Source: Rhodobacterales bacterium HKCCE4037 (GTDB lineage: Bacteria; Pseudomonadota; Alphaproteobacteria; Rhodobacterales; Rhodobacteraceae). From it: a stretch of DNA of 64,000 bases. Made by a program: the position numbers and the translations under genes. The stretch spans positions 186,001-250,000 of the forward strand of contig WVSM01000001.1 in assembly GCA_015689645.1 (NCBI GenBank). The letters run 5' to 3'. Below, piece after piece: positions 35,230 through 48,102 of this stretch (positions are counted from its first letter, which is position 1; the number at the start of each line of letters is the position of its first letter). The notes below the pieces were generated by a model. The model was not told the origin of the DNA. It saw only the letters and a list, made by a program, of their open reading frames with translations, and did not search any database.

Positions 35230-35616
35230 ATGTCCGATCAATCTCCGCCCCCAGGCCCGCCGCCGATCTACCCACCCGGTCAGGGCAACCCGCTGCAACC
35301 GGCAATCATCGTTTACGTTCTTTACGGCGCCGGTGTCTTCATTCCCTTCGCCGCGCTGGCGGGCTTGATCTACGCCTATGTCGAGCGCGGCAAGGACCCG
35401 GTCCTCGACACCCATCTTACGTTCCAGATCCGCACGTTCTGGTGGGGCTTCTTGTGGATCGTGGTGGGCTTCGTGCTCGCCTTCGTCATCATCGGCTTCT
35501 TTGTCTGGATCGCGTGGCTCATCTGGCTGGTCGTGCGCATCATCACGGGCATTCAACTGGCCGAGAAGCGCCAACCGGTGCAGGGCACAGAAGCCTTGGG
35601 CATGAAGGCGATCTAA
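35230..35616 (+). CDS. Small membrane protein, DUF4870-like
   Basis: Inner-membrane protein of 128 aa. The first 24 residues are proline-rich (QSPPPGPPPIYPPGQGNPLQ), followed by three hydrophobic segments near 25-50, 72-88 and 90-108. The block LDTHLTFQIRTFWWG near 59-73 is typical of DUF4870-like proteins. The ATG chosen starts with MSDQS; the frame upstream to 35110 is rejected because it lacks a ribosome site. Function unknown. Confidence 0.75.
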   Translation: MSDQSPPPGPPPIYPPGQGNPLQPAIIVYVLYGAGVFIPFAALAGLIYAYVERGKDPVLDTHLTFQIRTFWWGFLWIVVGFVLAFVIIGFFVWIAWLIWLVVRIITGIQLAEKRQPVQGTEALGMKAI

Positions 35617-35706
35617 GCATAGGCGCACAGAAATGGTTCTAAGTCGCCGAATTGGCGCGCAAGTGTGAAGGCCTTAGTTTCGACGCATCAAACAAGGAGC
35701 CTCGCC

Positions 35707-36645
35707 ATGAGCTGGAACCCCGCCCTCGATCCCGATTGTCCAACCGGCGACGACGTCGATTCCATCGAAACCGTGATCGTGCCCCGTGCCCGCGACCTCG
35801 GCGATTTCGAGGTGCGCCGCGCACTTCCTGCGCCGAAGCGCCAGATGGTCGGGCCGTTCATCTTCTTCGACCAGATGGGCCCGGCCGAGTTCATTACGGG
35901 GCAGGGCGTGGACATCAGGCCGCATCCCCATATCGGCTTGTCCACCATCACCTATCTCTACGAAGGCAAGTTCCATCACCGCGACAGCCTCGGCACCGAT
36001 CAATGGATCGAACCGGGTGCCGTGAACCTCATGACGGCGGGCCACGGGATCACCCATTCCGAGCGGATCGACGGCGAGATGTTGAAACAGCCCTACAAGC
36101 TTGCGGGTATCCAGACATGGATCGCGCTGCCGAAGGATGCCGAAGACAATGCGCCGTCGTTCGTTCATGCCGCGAAGGCGGATCTTCCGATGCTGGAGGG
36201 CGAGGGGAAATCGGTGCGTCTGATCCTCGGCACGTCCTATGGCGAGGCTGCGCCGGTCGAAACCCCGTCGGAGATGTTCTACGCCGACGCGACGCTCGAG
36301 GCGGGCGCCAAGCTGCCGATGCCGGACGATCACGAGGATCGCGGGGCCTATGTGGTCGAGGGCGCCGTCACGATTGCGGGCGAAACCTTCGAAGCGGGGC
36401 GCATGATGGTGTTCCGGCCCGGCGACCGCGTGTCCATGCAGGCGGGCCCACAAGGGGCGCGGGTGCTGATCCTTGGCGGCGCGACGCTGGAAGGACCGCG
36501 CCACATCTGGTGGAATTTCGTCGCGTCGTCGAAGGAACGCATCGAAGACGCGAAAGAGGCGTGGCGGCAAGGCGATTGGCAGCACGGACGGTTCCAGCTT
36601 CCGCCGAACGATGACGATGAGTTCATTCCGCTACCGGGACGATGA
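35707..36645 (+). CDS. Pirin family protein
   Basis: Bicupin iron protein of 312 aa, probably cytosolic. The pirin signature is PHPHIGLSTITYLYEGKFHH near 78-97 (two metal His) and TAGHGITHSERI near 120 (metal His and Glu). Bacterial pirins act as quercetinase-like dioxygenases or redox-responsive modulators of metabolism; the role here is unknown. The start follows AAGGAG about 8 nt upstream. Confidence 0.92.
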   Translation: MSWNPALDPDCPTGDDVDSIETVIVPRARDLGDFEVRRALPAPKRQMVGPFIFFDQMGPAEFITGQGVDIRPHPHIGLSTITYLYEGKFHHRDSLGTDQWIEPGAVNLMTAGHGITHSERIDGEMLKQPYKLAGIQTWIALPKDAEDNAPSFVHAAKADLPMLEGEGKSVRLILGTSYGEAAPVETPSEMFYADATLEAGAKLPMPDDHEDRGAYVVEGAVTIAGETFEAGRMMVFRPGDRVSMQAGPQGARVLILGGATLEGPRHIWWNFVASSKERIEDAKEAWRQGDWQHGRFQLPPNDDDEFIPLPGR

Positions 36646-36705
36646 CAGAGTCGGGACCAGCGGTTACGACTGGTCCGTCAGCCCAAGTTCCGAACAGAGG
36701 CTTCT

Positions 36706-37533
36706 TTGAGACACGCCCATTTCTTGTTCCCGCTCGTCGTCGGCGCCGTTGTGACCGGCCCTGCCGCGGCGTTTACGGTGGCGGATTGTTCCGAGAACTA
36801 CGTTTCCGACGCGCTCCCGGCGGAGGCGCGCGCCACCGAACTGCCGACCTATTTCGTGGAACCCGGGCAACTCGGCACCGACCTGATCTGCACCCTTGTC
36901 CCCAGCGACACCTACGGTCCGATCATCCAGGTGTCGGAAGCGATACCGGACAGGTCCGACGCCGCGTTCGTCCAGTATTTTCCGGACAGCATGCAGATAT
37001 TGCGCACCGGGGGCGATGGTGCGGGGCTGGCCCTGTCTGCCTGTGGTCCGATTCCAGACAGCGTGCCGCCGGAACAGAACCCCGGCGGCACCTGGTGCCA
37101 GATCGACATCTCGCTGGGGCGCGGCGTGACATTCGATCTCGAATACGACACCGAAGGTGCGCTGACATGGCTGAACTTCGAGGTGTCGGGGCGCGAAAAT
37201 GGACTTCTCGCCGGATCGACCCTTGCGCCGGTTCTGGCCTCGACCGCGCCCGAGGATCTGCGCGCGGCCGTATTCCTGACGGACCAGGATGAAACGCACC
37301 TTCTGCGGTATGTCCGCACGGTCGAGACCTTCCGGACGGTCGAACCAGATGCGATACTGGATCTCTACCGCGCCCTGCGAGAAACCCCGCAGGACGTGAC
37401 GATCGTCATCGAAACCGGGGATCCCGAGACCGGTCCTTTTGCGCAGGCCGCGATCCCGGCGCGGGTGCTGGATGAGATCATGGCCGAACTTTCCTTGCTG
37501 GAACGTCTGTTCCGCAGTGACCGCGCCAACTGA
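36706..37533 (+). CDS. Exported protein of unknown function
   Basis: Protein of 275 aa with a signal peptide (HAHFLFPLVVGAVVTGPAAA, cleavage before FTVADC). It contains paired cysteines (DCSENY near 26, ICTLV near 63, SACGPIP near 110, TWCQID near 125), which suggests periplasmic disulfides. No catalytic motif is recognised. The start is a TTG with AGAGG five bases upstream. It lies 60 nt after the pirin gene. A secreted location is supported by the leader; nothing else can be said. Confidence 0.7.
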   Translation: MRHAHFLFPLVVGAVVTGPAAAFTVADCSENYVSDALPAEARATELPTYFVEPGQLGTDLICTLVPSDTYGPIIQVSEAIPDRSDAAFVQYFPDSMQILRTGGDGAGLALSACGPIPDSVPPEQNPGGTWCQIDISLGRGVTFDLEYDTEGALTWLNFEVSGRENGLLAGSTLAPVLASTAPEDLRAAVFLTDQDETHLLRYVRTVETFRTVEPDAILDLYRALRETPQDVTIVIETGDPETGPFAQAAIPARVLDEIMAELSLLERLFRSDRAN

Positions 37534-37577
37534 CGCGAGCCCTTGCGCTTGCGCCACGGCGGCGGCACCGTCGCGCC

Positions 37578-38117
37578 ATGAACGCCTCCCGAAGCCTGCA
37601 TATTCGTCCCGCGACACGGGACGACCTGCCCGAGATCGCGCATCTGCACGAAGCCAATTGGCGGCGTGACTACGCCGGCATTCTGCCGGAATATGCCCTC
37701 GGGTCTCGCCTGACCGATTACATGGCGGCGACATGGCAGGATGGTGCCCTCGTGGACCGTCGAGTCTTCGTTGCGCGGCAAGGGGCGGAAGGCGCCTTGC
37801 TGGGATTCGCGGCGATGCTGGACGAGGGGCCGAGCGGCGGTGCGTTTCTCGACAATCTGCACGTCTCCCCATCGGCGCGGGCGCAGGGTGTGGGGCGGGC
37901 CCTGATGTCGGCGGTGGCGGTTCTGGCGATTCCGCGGCGTCTGTCACTGGAAGTGCTGAGCGCGAACACCGATGCGCGCGCGATCTACAGGGCATGGGGC
38001 GGGGTGGAGAGCCCCGAGTTTCGCGACCGTGTGATGGAGATCCCGGTGCCCGCAGTCACCGTCACCTGGGACGATACCGTCTGGCTGGTGGACCGGTTGA
38101 GCGGCGCACGCGCATGA
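37578..38117 (+). CDS. GNAT-family N-acetyltransferase
   Basis: Acetyl-CoA-dependent transferase of 179 aa. The N-terminal SLHIRPATRDDLPEIAHLHE is a typical GNAT start. The acetyl-CoA loop LDNLHVSPSARAQGVGRALM sits near 94-113. The acceptor is unknown. It overlaps the EamA permease gene by 4 nt, so the two may be one unit. Confidence 0.88.
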   Translation: MNASRSLHIRPATRDDLPEIAHLHEANWRRDYAGILPEYALGSRLTDYMAATWQDGALVDRRVFVARQGAEGALLGFAAMLDEGPSGGAFLDNLHVSPSARAQGVGRALMSAVAVLAIPRRLSLEVLSANTDARAIYRAWGGVESPEFRDRVMEIPVPAVTVTWDDTVWLVDRLSGARA

Positions 38118-39082
38118 GCGGCGGGACCCCAACGCGCGCCATCGTGATGATCCTCCTGGCGATGGGGGCGATCTCGATCAACGACATGCTGATCAAGCAA
38201 TTGTCCGGTGCATACCCGCTGCACCAGATGGTGTTCATCCGCTCGGTGATCGGTGTGATCTTCACCTCTGTCATCCTGTGGCGGGAAGGTGGTTTTGCCC
38301 TGCTGCGCACGGATCAGCCGGGTCTGCATCTGGTCCGGGCGCTGCTGATCGTCACCGCGAACATGACCTATTTCGCCGCGCTGGCGGTGATGCCACTCGG
38401 CGTCGCGACGGCGCTGTTTTTCGTGGCCCCGCTGCTGATCACCCTGCTCGCGATCCCGGTTCTGGGAGAACGGGTCGGCCCGCATAGACTCGTGGCGCTT
38501 GTGGTTGGATTTGCAGGTGTCGGCGTGATGATGTTGCCGGCAACCGACTGGGGCGAGGTGCCGCGCGGCGCCCTGTTCCTGCCGATCGCGGCGGCGGCCT
38601 GTTACGCGGGCATGCAGGTCATGACCCGCAAGCTCGGGGCGAAATCGGCAGCCTCGGCAATGGCGATCTATATTCAGGGGGCCTTCATTCTGGTCTCGAC
38701 CGGGTTCTGGCTCGCCGTCGGTGACGGGCGCCTTGCCGGGCAGGTCGAAAACGAGAGCCTCGTCTTCTTGTTGCGCGCGTGGATCAGGCCTGACACCAGC
38801 GATCTCTGGAAATTCGCCGTGCTTGGCCTCGCGTCCGGCATCGTCGGCTATTGCCTCAGCCAGGCTTACCGGCTCGGCGATGCGGCGACGGTGTCGTCCT
38901 ACGAATACGCGGCCCTGCCGCTGGCGATCTTCTGGGGTTGGGTCATCTTTGGCGAAAGGCCGGGCTGGGTCATGCTGCTTGGCACGGCGCTGATCGCTGG
39001 GGCGGGGCTGTATGTCTTTGCGCGCGAACGCAGGCGCCCCGGTGTCGGCCCGGCCACGGAGCGGCCCATTCGACGGGTCTGA
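38114..39082 (+). CDS. EamA/DMT-family transporter
   Basis: Inner-membrane drug/metabolite transporter of 322 aa with ten predicted helices in two EamA repeats. The first repeat begins AIVMILLAMGAISINDMLIK and ends near 135 at FAGVGVMMLP; the second begins near 150 (GALFLPIAAAACYAGMQVMT). VATALFFVAPLLITLL near 95 and AATVSSYEYAALPLAIFWGW near 255 are family-typical. Substrate unknown, probably export of an amino acid or metabolite. It is translationally coupled to the GNAT gene. Confidence 0.88.
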   Translation: MSGGTPTRAIVMILLAMGAISINDMLIKQLSGAYPLHQMVFIRSVIGVIFTSVILWREGGFALLRTDQPGLHLVRALLIVTANMTYFAALAVMPLGVATALFFVAPLLITLLAIPVLGERVGPHRLVALVVGFAGVGVMMLPATDWGEVPRGALFLPIAAAACYAGMQVMTRKLGAKSAASAMAIYIQGAFILVSTGFWLAVGDGRLAGQVENESLVFLLRAWIRPDTSDLWKFAVLGLASGIVGYCLSQAYRLGDAATVSSYEYAALPLAIFWGWVIFGERPGWVMLLGTALIAGAGLYVFARERRRPGVGPATERPIRRV

Positions 39083-39213
39083 CGGGGGCTCGATTGGCAC
39101 ACCGGGGCCAATGCCCTTCGAAAACCGCCAATTCGGCGCGATGGACCGCTTGACGGGGCAGGCGGGTGGCCCTAAACCGCCCCTCACGCCGGGACGCCCG
39201 GTGCAAAGGGTGA

Positions 39214-39290
39214 GCGGTTGTAGCTCAGTTGGTTAGAGTACCGGCCTGTCACGCCGGGGGTCGCGGGTTCGAGCCCCGTCAACCGCGCCA
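39214..39290 (+). tRNA. tRNA-Asp (anticodon GTC), copy 1
   Basis: Complete 77-nt cloverleaf with CCA. The acceptor is GCGGTTG/CAACCGC. The anticodon loop CTGTCAC gives GTC at 39248-39250. It is identical to the second copy 110 nt downstream. Confidence 0.97.
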
Positions 39291-39323
39291 CCACCCCTTG
39301 CACGGATGATCTTCGGCCGATGC

Positions 39324-39400
39324 GCGGTTGTAGCTCAGTTGGTTAGAGTACCGGCCTGTCACGCCGGGGGTCGCGGGTTCGAGCCCCGTCAACCGCGCCA
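39324..39400 (+). tRNA. tRNA-Asp (anticodon GTC), copy 2
   Basis: Identical in all 77 positions to the tRNA-Asp at 39214-39290, separated from it by 33 nt. This looks like a tandem duplication kept identical by gene conversion. Confidence 0.97.
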
Positions 39401-39444
39401 CTTTCCCCTTCGAAAGCGCCGTATTCGCCACTAGCGTTCAGGGC

Positions 39445-40128
39445 ATGATGGTTCGCGCCTTGATCCCTATCCTGTTCCTCGTCGGCCCACCCGCGCTGGC
39501 CGAGCCGCTGGATCTGCCGGTGGCGGAGGTGTTTGCCCTAAGCGAATTCTCCCATGCGGACCGCGCCGGGTTCGAGCGGGCGCTGCTTGCCGCGCTTCCG
39601 AGCGCGGTGGTCGACCCGGGTGGTCCGGCGGTGGACGCGGATGATCCCTACCGATGGGCGCTCTCGGGTGATTTCGGGGCCGAGGGCTCCAGTCCGCGCC
39701 CCGGTGCGATCTTCGGCTGCGCCCGCTACGGTCTGGCGACACGGGACCTGTTTTCCGAACACGGGTTCGCGGCGCGTGAGACGTTCGGGCTCATGGGCGC
39801 GGTTCTGCCTCTCTTCGACGATCTCGAAGTCTGGCCGGCGGACGCCGTGGCACGGCTTCACTGTGTCTTTGTCTGGGACGACGCCGAAGCGGTGCGGATC
39901 GTGCCGGAACCTGCGGCGCGGGCCGCGCTGCACGCTCTGTTCGACAGGGTCGAAACGGATACGGAGAGCGGACAGTTCGCGCCGCTTCTCGGAGAGCACG
40001 GCTTCCGCCTGTTCGGTTACAACGACCTTGGAACTTCCATCGTCTGGCTCGAAAGCGGCGACGTGATCCTGACCAACGGCCACCAACAGGTTTCGTTTCG
40101 GGCTTTTCTGATTGGGGGTGCGGTCTGA
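39445..40128 (+). CDS. Exported protein of unknown function
   Basis: Protein of 227 aa with a signal peptide (VRALIPILFLVGPPALAEPL, cleavage near ALA-EP). The mature part is mixed alpha/beta with two cysteines (IFGCARYG near 90, LHCVFVW near 138). No domain was recognised. Two adjacent ATG codons are possible starts. It follows the tRNA-Asp pair by 44 nt, and a T-tailed hairpin lies about 100 nt after its stop. Confidence 0.7.
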   Translation: MMVRALIPILFLVGPPALAEPLDLPVAEVFALSEFSHADRAGFERALLAALPSAVVDPGGPAVDADDPYRWALSGDFGAEGSSPRPGAIFGCARYGLATRDLFSEHGFAARETFGLMGAVLPLFDDLEVWPADAVARLHCVFVWDDAEAVRIVPEPAARAALHALFDRVETDTESGQFAPLLGEHGFRLFGYNDLGTSIVWLESGDVILTNGHQQVSFRAFLIGGAV

Positions 40129-40226
40129 CGCCGTGGCCAAGGGCCATCCGTCGCCATCGCCTCGGACCGGCTGACGTTTCGCGTGTGGGCTATGGAAATG
40201 GGGGCGCTGCCCCCGTCGCGTGCCGC

Positions 40227-40245
40227 GACTCCCCCGGAGTTTTTC
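40227..40245 (+). terminator. Rho-independent terminator
   Basis: GACTCC-CCC-GGAGTT followed by TTT, downstream of the exported protein gene at 39445. The stem is short, but the T-run is clear. Confidence 0.55.
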
Positions 40246-40287
40246 TGGCAAGATGAAAGGGGCGTATGCAGAAGGCTCGAAGAGGGC

Positions 40288-41430
40288 CTAGCCCCTGTGA
40301 ATCCAGCCGCCGCCGAAGATGCGGCTTCCTGCAGGGTCGTAGAACACGCAGGCCTGACCAGGACTTACGCCTTCCTCGGCCACCACCAACTCCACCTCGG
40401 CCTCAGTGGCCGAGACAGGGCGGATCGTGGCACCGCGCGGCGGTCGGGTGGAGCGGATCTTCACGTCCAGTTCCCAGGCGTCGCGGCTGTCGAAGGGGGC
40501 ATCGCCAAGCCAGTTGATCTCGCGCACCGGGACGGTCCGCGTGCTCAGTGCCTCTTTCGGGCCGACGATGACACGCCGCGTGTCGGGGTCGAGCTTCACG
40601 ACGTAGAGCGGGTCCGACAGACCGCCGATCCCGAGGCCACGGCGTTGGCCAATCGTGTAGTGGATCACGCCGCGATGCTCGGCCAGGACGTTGCCGTCCA
40701 TATCCACGATCTCGCCCGGATCGGCCGCGCCAGGGCGCAGCTTCTCGATCACGGCAGCGTAGTTCCCGTTCGGCACGAAGCAAATGTCCTGGCTGTCGGG
40801 CTTGTCGGCCACGCTGAGCCCATATTTCGCAGCAAGCGCGCGGGTCTCGGCCTTGGAGGCGAGGTGCCCAAGCGGGAAGCGCAGGTAATCGAGTTGCTCC
40901 TGCGTGGTGGAGAACAGGAAATAGCTCTGGTCGCGCGCGGCATCGGCGGCGGAGTGCAGTTCCGCCTTCTGCGGGCCCATCATCCGCTGGATGTAGTGTC
41001 CGGTTGCCATGCAATCGGCTTCGAGGTCCTTGGCCGTGCCGAGCAGGTCCTTGAACTTCACCCGCTCGTTGCAGCGGATGCAGGGCACGGGCGTGGCACC
41101 GGCGAGGTAACTGTCGGCGAATTCGTCGATCACCGCGTCGCGGAAGACGTTCTCGTAATCCAGCACGTAATGCGGGAAGCCCATCGTCTCGGCCACCCGC
41201 GCGGCATCGTGGATGTCGCGGCCCGCACAGCACGCGCCTTTCTTGGCCAGCGCCGCGCCGTGGTCGTAAAGCTGCAGCGTGACGCCAACGACATCATAGC
41301 CTTCCTCGGCCAGTTGCGCAGCCACGACCGACGAATCCACGCCGCCCGACATCGCCACGACGACGCGGGTGTCCTGGGGGGCTTTCGCGAAGCCCAGGGA
41401 ATTGAGGCCATCGGTGCGGTCGAGTGCCAT
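40288..41430 (-). CDS. mnmA: tRNA 2-thiouridine(34) synthase MnmA
   Basis: ATP-dependent tRNA thiolase that installs the 2-thio group on wobble uridine of Lys, Glu and Gln tRNAs. The 380-aa form has the PP-loop [17 protein letters not shown] near 23-39, the catalytic Cys in [13 protein letters not shown] near 120 and the second in [11 protein letters not shown] near 220, plus [10 protein letters not shown] near 260. The ATG at 41430 is preceded by AAAGG. An in-frame ATG 11 codons earlier is less likely. It is divergent from sciP. Confidence 0.95.
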   Translation of the reverse strand: MALDRTDGLNSLGFAKAPQDTRVVVAMSGGVDSSVVAAQLAEEGYDVVGVTLQLYDHGAALAKKGACCAGRDIHDAARVAETMGFPHYVLDYENVFRDAVIDEFADSYLAGATPVPCIRCNERVKFKDLLGTAKDLEADCMATGHYIQRMMGPQKAELHSAADAARDQSYFLFSTTQEQLDYLRFPLGHLASKAETRALAAKYGLSVADKPDSQDICFVPNGNYAAVIEKLRPGAADPGEIVDMDGNVLAEHRGVIHYTIGQRRGLGIGGLSDPLYVVKLDPDTRRVIVGPKEALSTRTVPVREINWLGDAPFDSRDAWELDVKIRSTRPPRGATIRPVSATEAEVELVVAEEGVSPGQACVFYDPAGSRIFGGGWIHRG

Positions 41431-41558
41431 GGAGCATGCCTTTCGGAGGGGTGCCGCAGCCATATAGGAAAAAGCCGAGGCATCTCAACCCGCGCTTACG
41501 CGATCTTAAGGCTCCTTGGTCAAGCTGCGTCGAACCAGGAAAAGCGGACGAGGCCGAG

Positions 41559-41834
41559 ATGTACATTCGCAAGATCCACGGGCCGCATGCGGTCACGCTG
41601 TCCGATGGGCGCACGATGACACGCTCGGACCTGCCGTCGCCAAGGACGACGCGTTGGGTGGCGAGCCGGAAGGCGGCCGTGGTTCACGCCGTGGACCACG
41701 GGCTTTTGACGGCGGAAGAAGCGATTCGCACGTATTCCCTGTCGGAGGAAGAATTGGAAAGCTGGCGCAGGGCTGTCTCCATCCACGGTGAAAAGGCCCT
41801 GAAAACAACGGCTTTGCAAAAGTTTCGTGAATGA
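41559..41834 (+). CDS. sciP: CtrA inhibitor SciP (DUF1153)
   Basis: Small DNA-binding protein of 91 aa that, in Caulobacter, binds CtrA and blocks its recruitment of RNA polymerase. The DUF1153 hallmarks are PHAVTLSDGRTMTRSDLPSP near 9-28, TRWVASRKAAVVHAVDHGLL near 31-50, EEAIRTYSLSEEELESWRRA near 53-72 and the end ALKTTALQKFRE. It sits 111 nt upstream of ctrA on the same strand, a placement that supports a shared cell-cycle role. The ATG is chosen from the conserved start MYIRKIHGP. Confidence 0.92.
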   Translation: MYIRKIHGPHAVTLSDGRTMTRSDLPSPRTTRWVASRKAAVVHAVDHGLLTAEEAIRTYSLSEEELESWRRAVSIHGEKALKTTALQKFRE

Positions 41835-41878
41835 ATGACAAAGAAAAAGTCATGTTTTGGAGAAATAGCGAGGCGCAG

Positions 41879-41895
41879 GTAACCTGTAATTAACC
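41879..41895 (+). promoter_or_regulatory. CtrA-type box upstream of ctrA
   Basis: GTAA-CCTGTAA-TTAACC fits the CtrA consensus TTAA-N7-TTAAC with one base change in the first half. It lies 51 nt before the ctrA start, suggesting autoregulation as known in Caulobacter. Confidence 0.65.
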
Positions 41896-41945
41896 ATTTG
41901 ACCGAAAACTGATCGCAACAGACGAGACCAATCTGGAGAGAGCTG

Positions 41946-42659
41946 ATGCGGGTTCTGCTAGTCGAAGACGATCCCACCACGTCGCGGAGCATCGAAATGA
42001 TGCTGAAGCATGCGAACCTGAACGTCTATTCCACCGACCTCGGGGAGGAGGGAATGGACTTGGCCAAGCTCTACGACTACGACATCATCCTTCTCGACCT
42101 GAACCTGCCAGACGTCTCCGGACATGAGGTTCTTCGCCATTTGCGGACCGCACGGGTGGAAACGCCGATCCTGATCCTGTCGGGCCTCGATGACCCGGAA
42201 AACAAACTCAAGGGGTTCGGTTTCGGCGCAGACGACTATCTCACCAAGCCCTTCCATCGGGAGGAACTGGTCGCCCGCATCCACGCTATCATCCGCCGCT
42301 CGAAGGGCCACGCGCAGTCGGTCATCAATACCGGGCAGATCTCGGTCAACCTCGACGCGAAGACAGTCGATGTCGACGGGGTCCCGGTGCACCTGACCGG
42401 CAAGGAATACCAGATGCTCGAGCTTCTCTCGCTCCGCAAGGGCACGACGCTGACGAAAGAGATGTTCCTCAACCACCTCTACGGCGGCATGGACGAGCCG
42501 GAACTCAAGATTATCGACGTCTTCATCTGCAAGCTGCGCAAGAAACTGGCCGAGGCCACCGGGGGCGAAACCTATATCGAGACAGTCTGGGGCCGCGGAT
42601 ATGTTCTTCGCGATCCGGTGAGCCAGCCGCAGAACATGAACATGGCCGCCACCGGCTAG
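41946..42659 (+). CDS. ctrA: Cell-cycle response regulator CtrA
   Basis: OmpR-family response regulator of 237 aa. The receiver domain has the acidic pair Asp8/Asp9, phosphoacceptor Asp51 ([13 protein letters not shown]) and Lys in DYLTKPF near 103. The C-terminal winged helix (from about 125: [20 protein letters not shown] through [10 protein letters not shown]) binds TTAA-N7-TTAA sites. In Rhodobacterales CtrA controls motility, gene-transfer agents and quorum-linked traits rather than being essential. A strong terminator follows. Confidence 0.96.
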   Translation: MRVLLVEDDPTTSRSIEMMLKHANLNVYSTDLGEEGMDLAKLYDYDIILLDLNLPDVSGHEVLRHLRTARVETPILILSGLDDPENKLKGFGFGADDYLTKPFHREELVARIHAIIRRSKGHAQSVINTGQISVNLDAKTVDVDGVPVHLTGKEYQMLELLSLRKGTTLTKEMFLNHLYGGMDEPELKIIDVFICKLRKKLAEATGGETYIETVWGRGYVLRDPVSQPQNMNMAATG

Positions 42660-42683
42660 GCGGCCTCTCTGCAGCATGACGTG

Positions 42684-47158
<4,475 letters not shown>

Positions 47159-47171
47159 GCCCATAAGATGA

Positions 47172-47219
47172 GAACAAACCGCGTTTGTTCGCATTTGTTC
47201 TCAAAAAGTTCTTTACAAT
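47172..47219 (+). promoter_or_regulatory. LexA-like box and promoter before the 40-aa gene
   Basis: GTTC-TCAAAAA-GTTC at 47197-47211 fits the alphaproteobacterial LexA consensus GTTC-N7-GTTC. Directly after it TACAAT (47214-47219) is a near-perfect -10 element. More GTTC/GAAC half sites lie at 47172, 47187 and 47235. GAACAAAC-CGC-GTTTGTTC (47172-47190) is a perfect 8-bp stem-loop that could also end the recG transcript. Confidence 0.6.
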
Positions 47220-47244
47220 CTTAACGGGACGTGAGAACAAAGCA

Positions 47245-47261
47245 TCAACAAGACGTTAACC
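47245..47261 (+). promoter_or_regulatory. CtrA-like site in the leader of the 40-aa gene
   Basis: TCAA-CAAGACG-TTAACC has the CtrA spacing (N7) with one mismatch in the first half. It lies between the candidate -10 and the ATG at 47281, a position that would favour repression. Confidence 0.4.
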
Positions 47262-47280
47262 AACCCATTCGGAGGTCGCC

Positions 47281-47403
47281 ATGATCCGCCAGACCCGACA
47301 GATCCTCGCCCGTTCGCGCAGCACGCTGATGTACGATCTGGCCGGTGTGGTTGCCTTGGCGGCCATGACCGTCGGCATGTTCTTCATGCCCGGGGTGATC
47401 TGA
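47281..47403 (+). CDS. 40-aa membrane microprotein, possibly SOS-regulated
   Basis: An open frame of 40 codons preceded by CGGAGG six bases upstream of the ATG. The product has a basic N-terminus (MIRQTRQILARSRSTL) and one hydrophobic segment (YDLAGVVALAAMTVGMFFMP), so it should sit in the inner membrane with the N-terminus inside. The leader has a LexA-like box, a -10 element and a CtrA-like site. A strong terminator lies 120 nt downstream. LexA-controlled single-span peptides such as Caulobacter SidA inhibit cell division; a similar role here is only a hypothesis. No family recognised. Confidence 0.65.
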   Translation: MIRQTRQILARSRSTLMYDLAGVVALAAMTVGMFFMPGVI

Positions 47404-47524
47404 CGCCTTACCTGTTTCTGCCTGCGGTCCATTTCGGGTTTGCGATCCGGCGACTTGTCCCCGCCGATCTCTCTGACGACCCCTTCCAGCTCCTTGCCTC
47501 GGAGCACTTCGGATACGCATTCCT

Positions 47525-47564
47525 CCGCCGCCATCCTGCCCTGGATGTGCGGCGGTTTTTTTTT
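47525..47564 (+). terminator. Strong rho-independent terminator
   Basis: CCGCCGC pairs with GCGGCGG, an inner CATCC/GGATG stem extends it with a single bulged T, the loop is TGCCCT, and nine T residues follow (47556-47564). It ends plus-strand transcription from recG and the 40-aa gene before the convergent Fe-S scaffold gene. Confidence 0.9.
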
Positions 47565-47583
47565 ATGTGGAACGGGGGAGCGC

Positions 47584-48036
47584 TCAGGCGCAGGCGGCGC
47601 GTTCGGCTTCGGCCATGGCTTCGGCGGTGGCCTCCAGCGCCAGCAGGATCGAGGCGTGGCGGTTGCGGTAGTCGCGGGCGGGTTCCAGGACTTCGTAGCC
47701 GTCGAAGGGCGCTTCGGGGACGGGGCCGCCGTCTTTCAGCATGGCGCGGAGCGTGTCGCGGGTGGTCTCGATCTCGGCGCGGGTGCGGCCGAGGACGTTT
47801 TGCCCAAGGATTGCTGCGGAGGCCTGGCCGAGGGCGCAGGCCTTCACGTCCTGCGCGAAGCGGGAGATCACGCCGTCGCTGACGTCGAGGTCCACCGTTA
47901 CAGTCGAACCGCAGAGGGGCGCGCGTTTCTTGACGCTGGCCTGGGGCGCTTCGAGACGGCCGCGATGGGGAATGTCCGCTGCCAGTGCGAGGATGCGCTG
48001 GGAGTAGAGCTTGATCAGATCGCTGTCGCTGGCCAT
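47584..48036 (-). CDS. Iron-sulfur cluster assembly scaffold protein (IscU/NifU-N-like)
   Basis: Cytosolic scaffold-like protein of 150 aa. The start SDSDLIKLYSQRILALAADI is followed by KKRAPLCGSTVTVDLDV near 36-52 and VKACALGQASAAILGQNVLG near 64-83, the positions of two conserved cluster-ligand cysteines in the family. The third IscU cysteine near the C-terminus is not at its usual place, although Cys149 is at the very end. It is divergent from hisI with 66 nt between. This diverged type is common in Rhodobacteraceae; its role in cluster assembly is inferred. Confidence 0.75.
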   Translation of the reverse strand: MASDSDLIKLYSQRILALAADIPHRGRLEAPQASVKKRAPLCGSTVTVDLDVSDGVISRFAQDVKACALGQASAAILGQNVLGRTRAEIETTRDTLRAMLKDGGPVPEAPFDGYEVLEPARDYRNRHASILLALEATAEAMAEAERAACA

Positions 48037-48102
48037 GGCTTTGCCTTTCGGAACGTCCTCCCATAGGTAGCGGCGGTGAGGTGATTTGCAAAGAGGTGCG
48101 AC

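Noticed and set aside
40198-40214. GGGGGC-GCT-GCCCCC hairpin near the mnmA end
   Set aside because: It has no T-run in either direction and lies close to a better terminator at 40227-40245. It is listed here only as a possible minor stem.
41500-41520. CtrA-like half sites before sciP (CTTA-N7-TTAA)
   Set aside because: Only one half fits the consensus; too weak to list beside the better box before ctrA.
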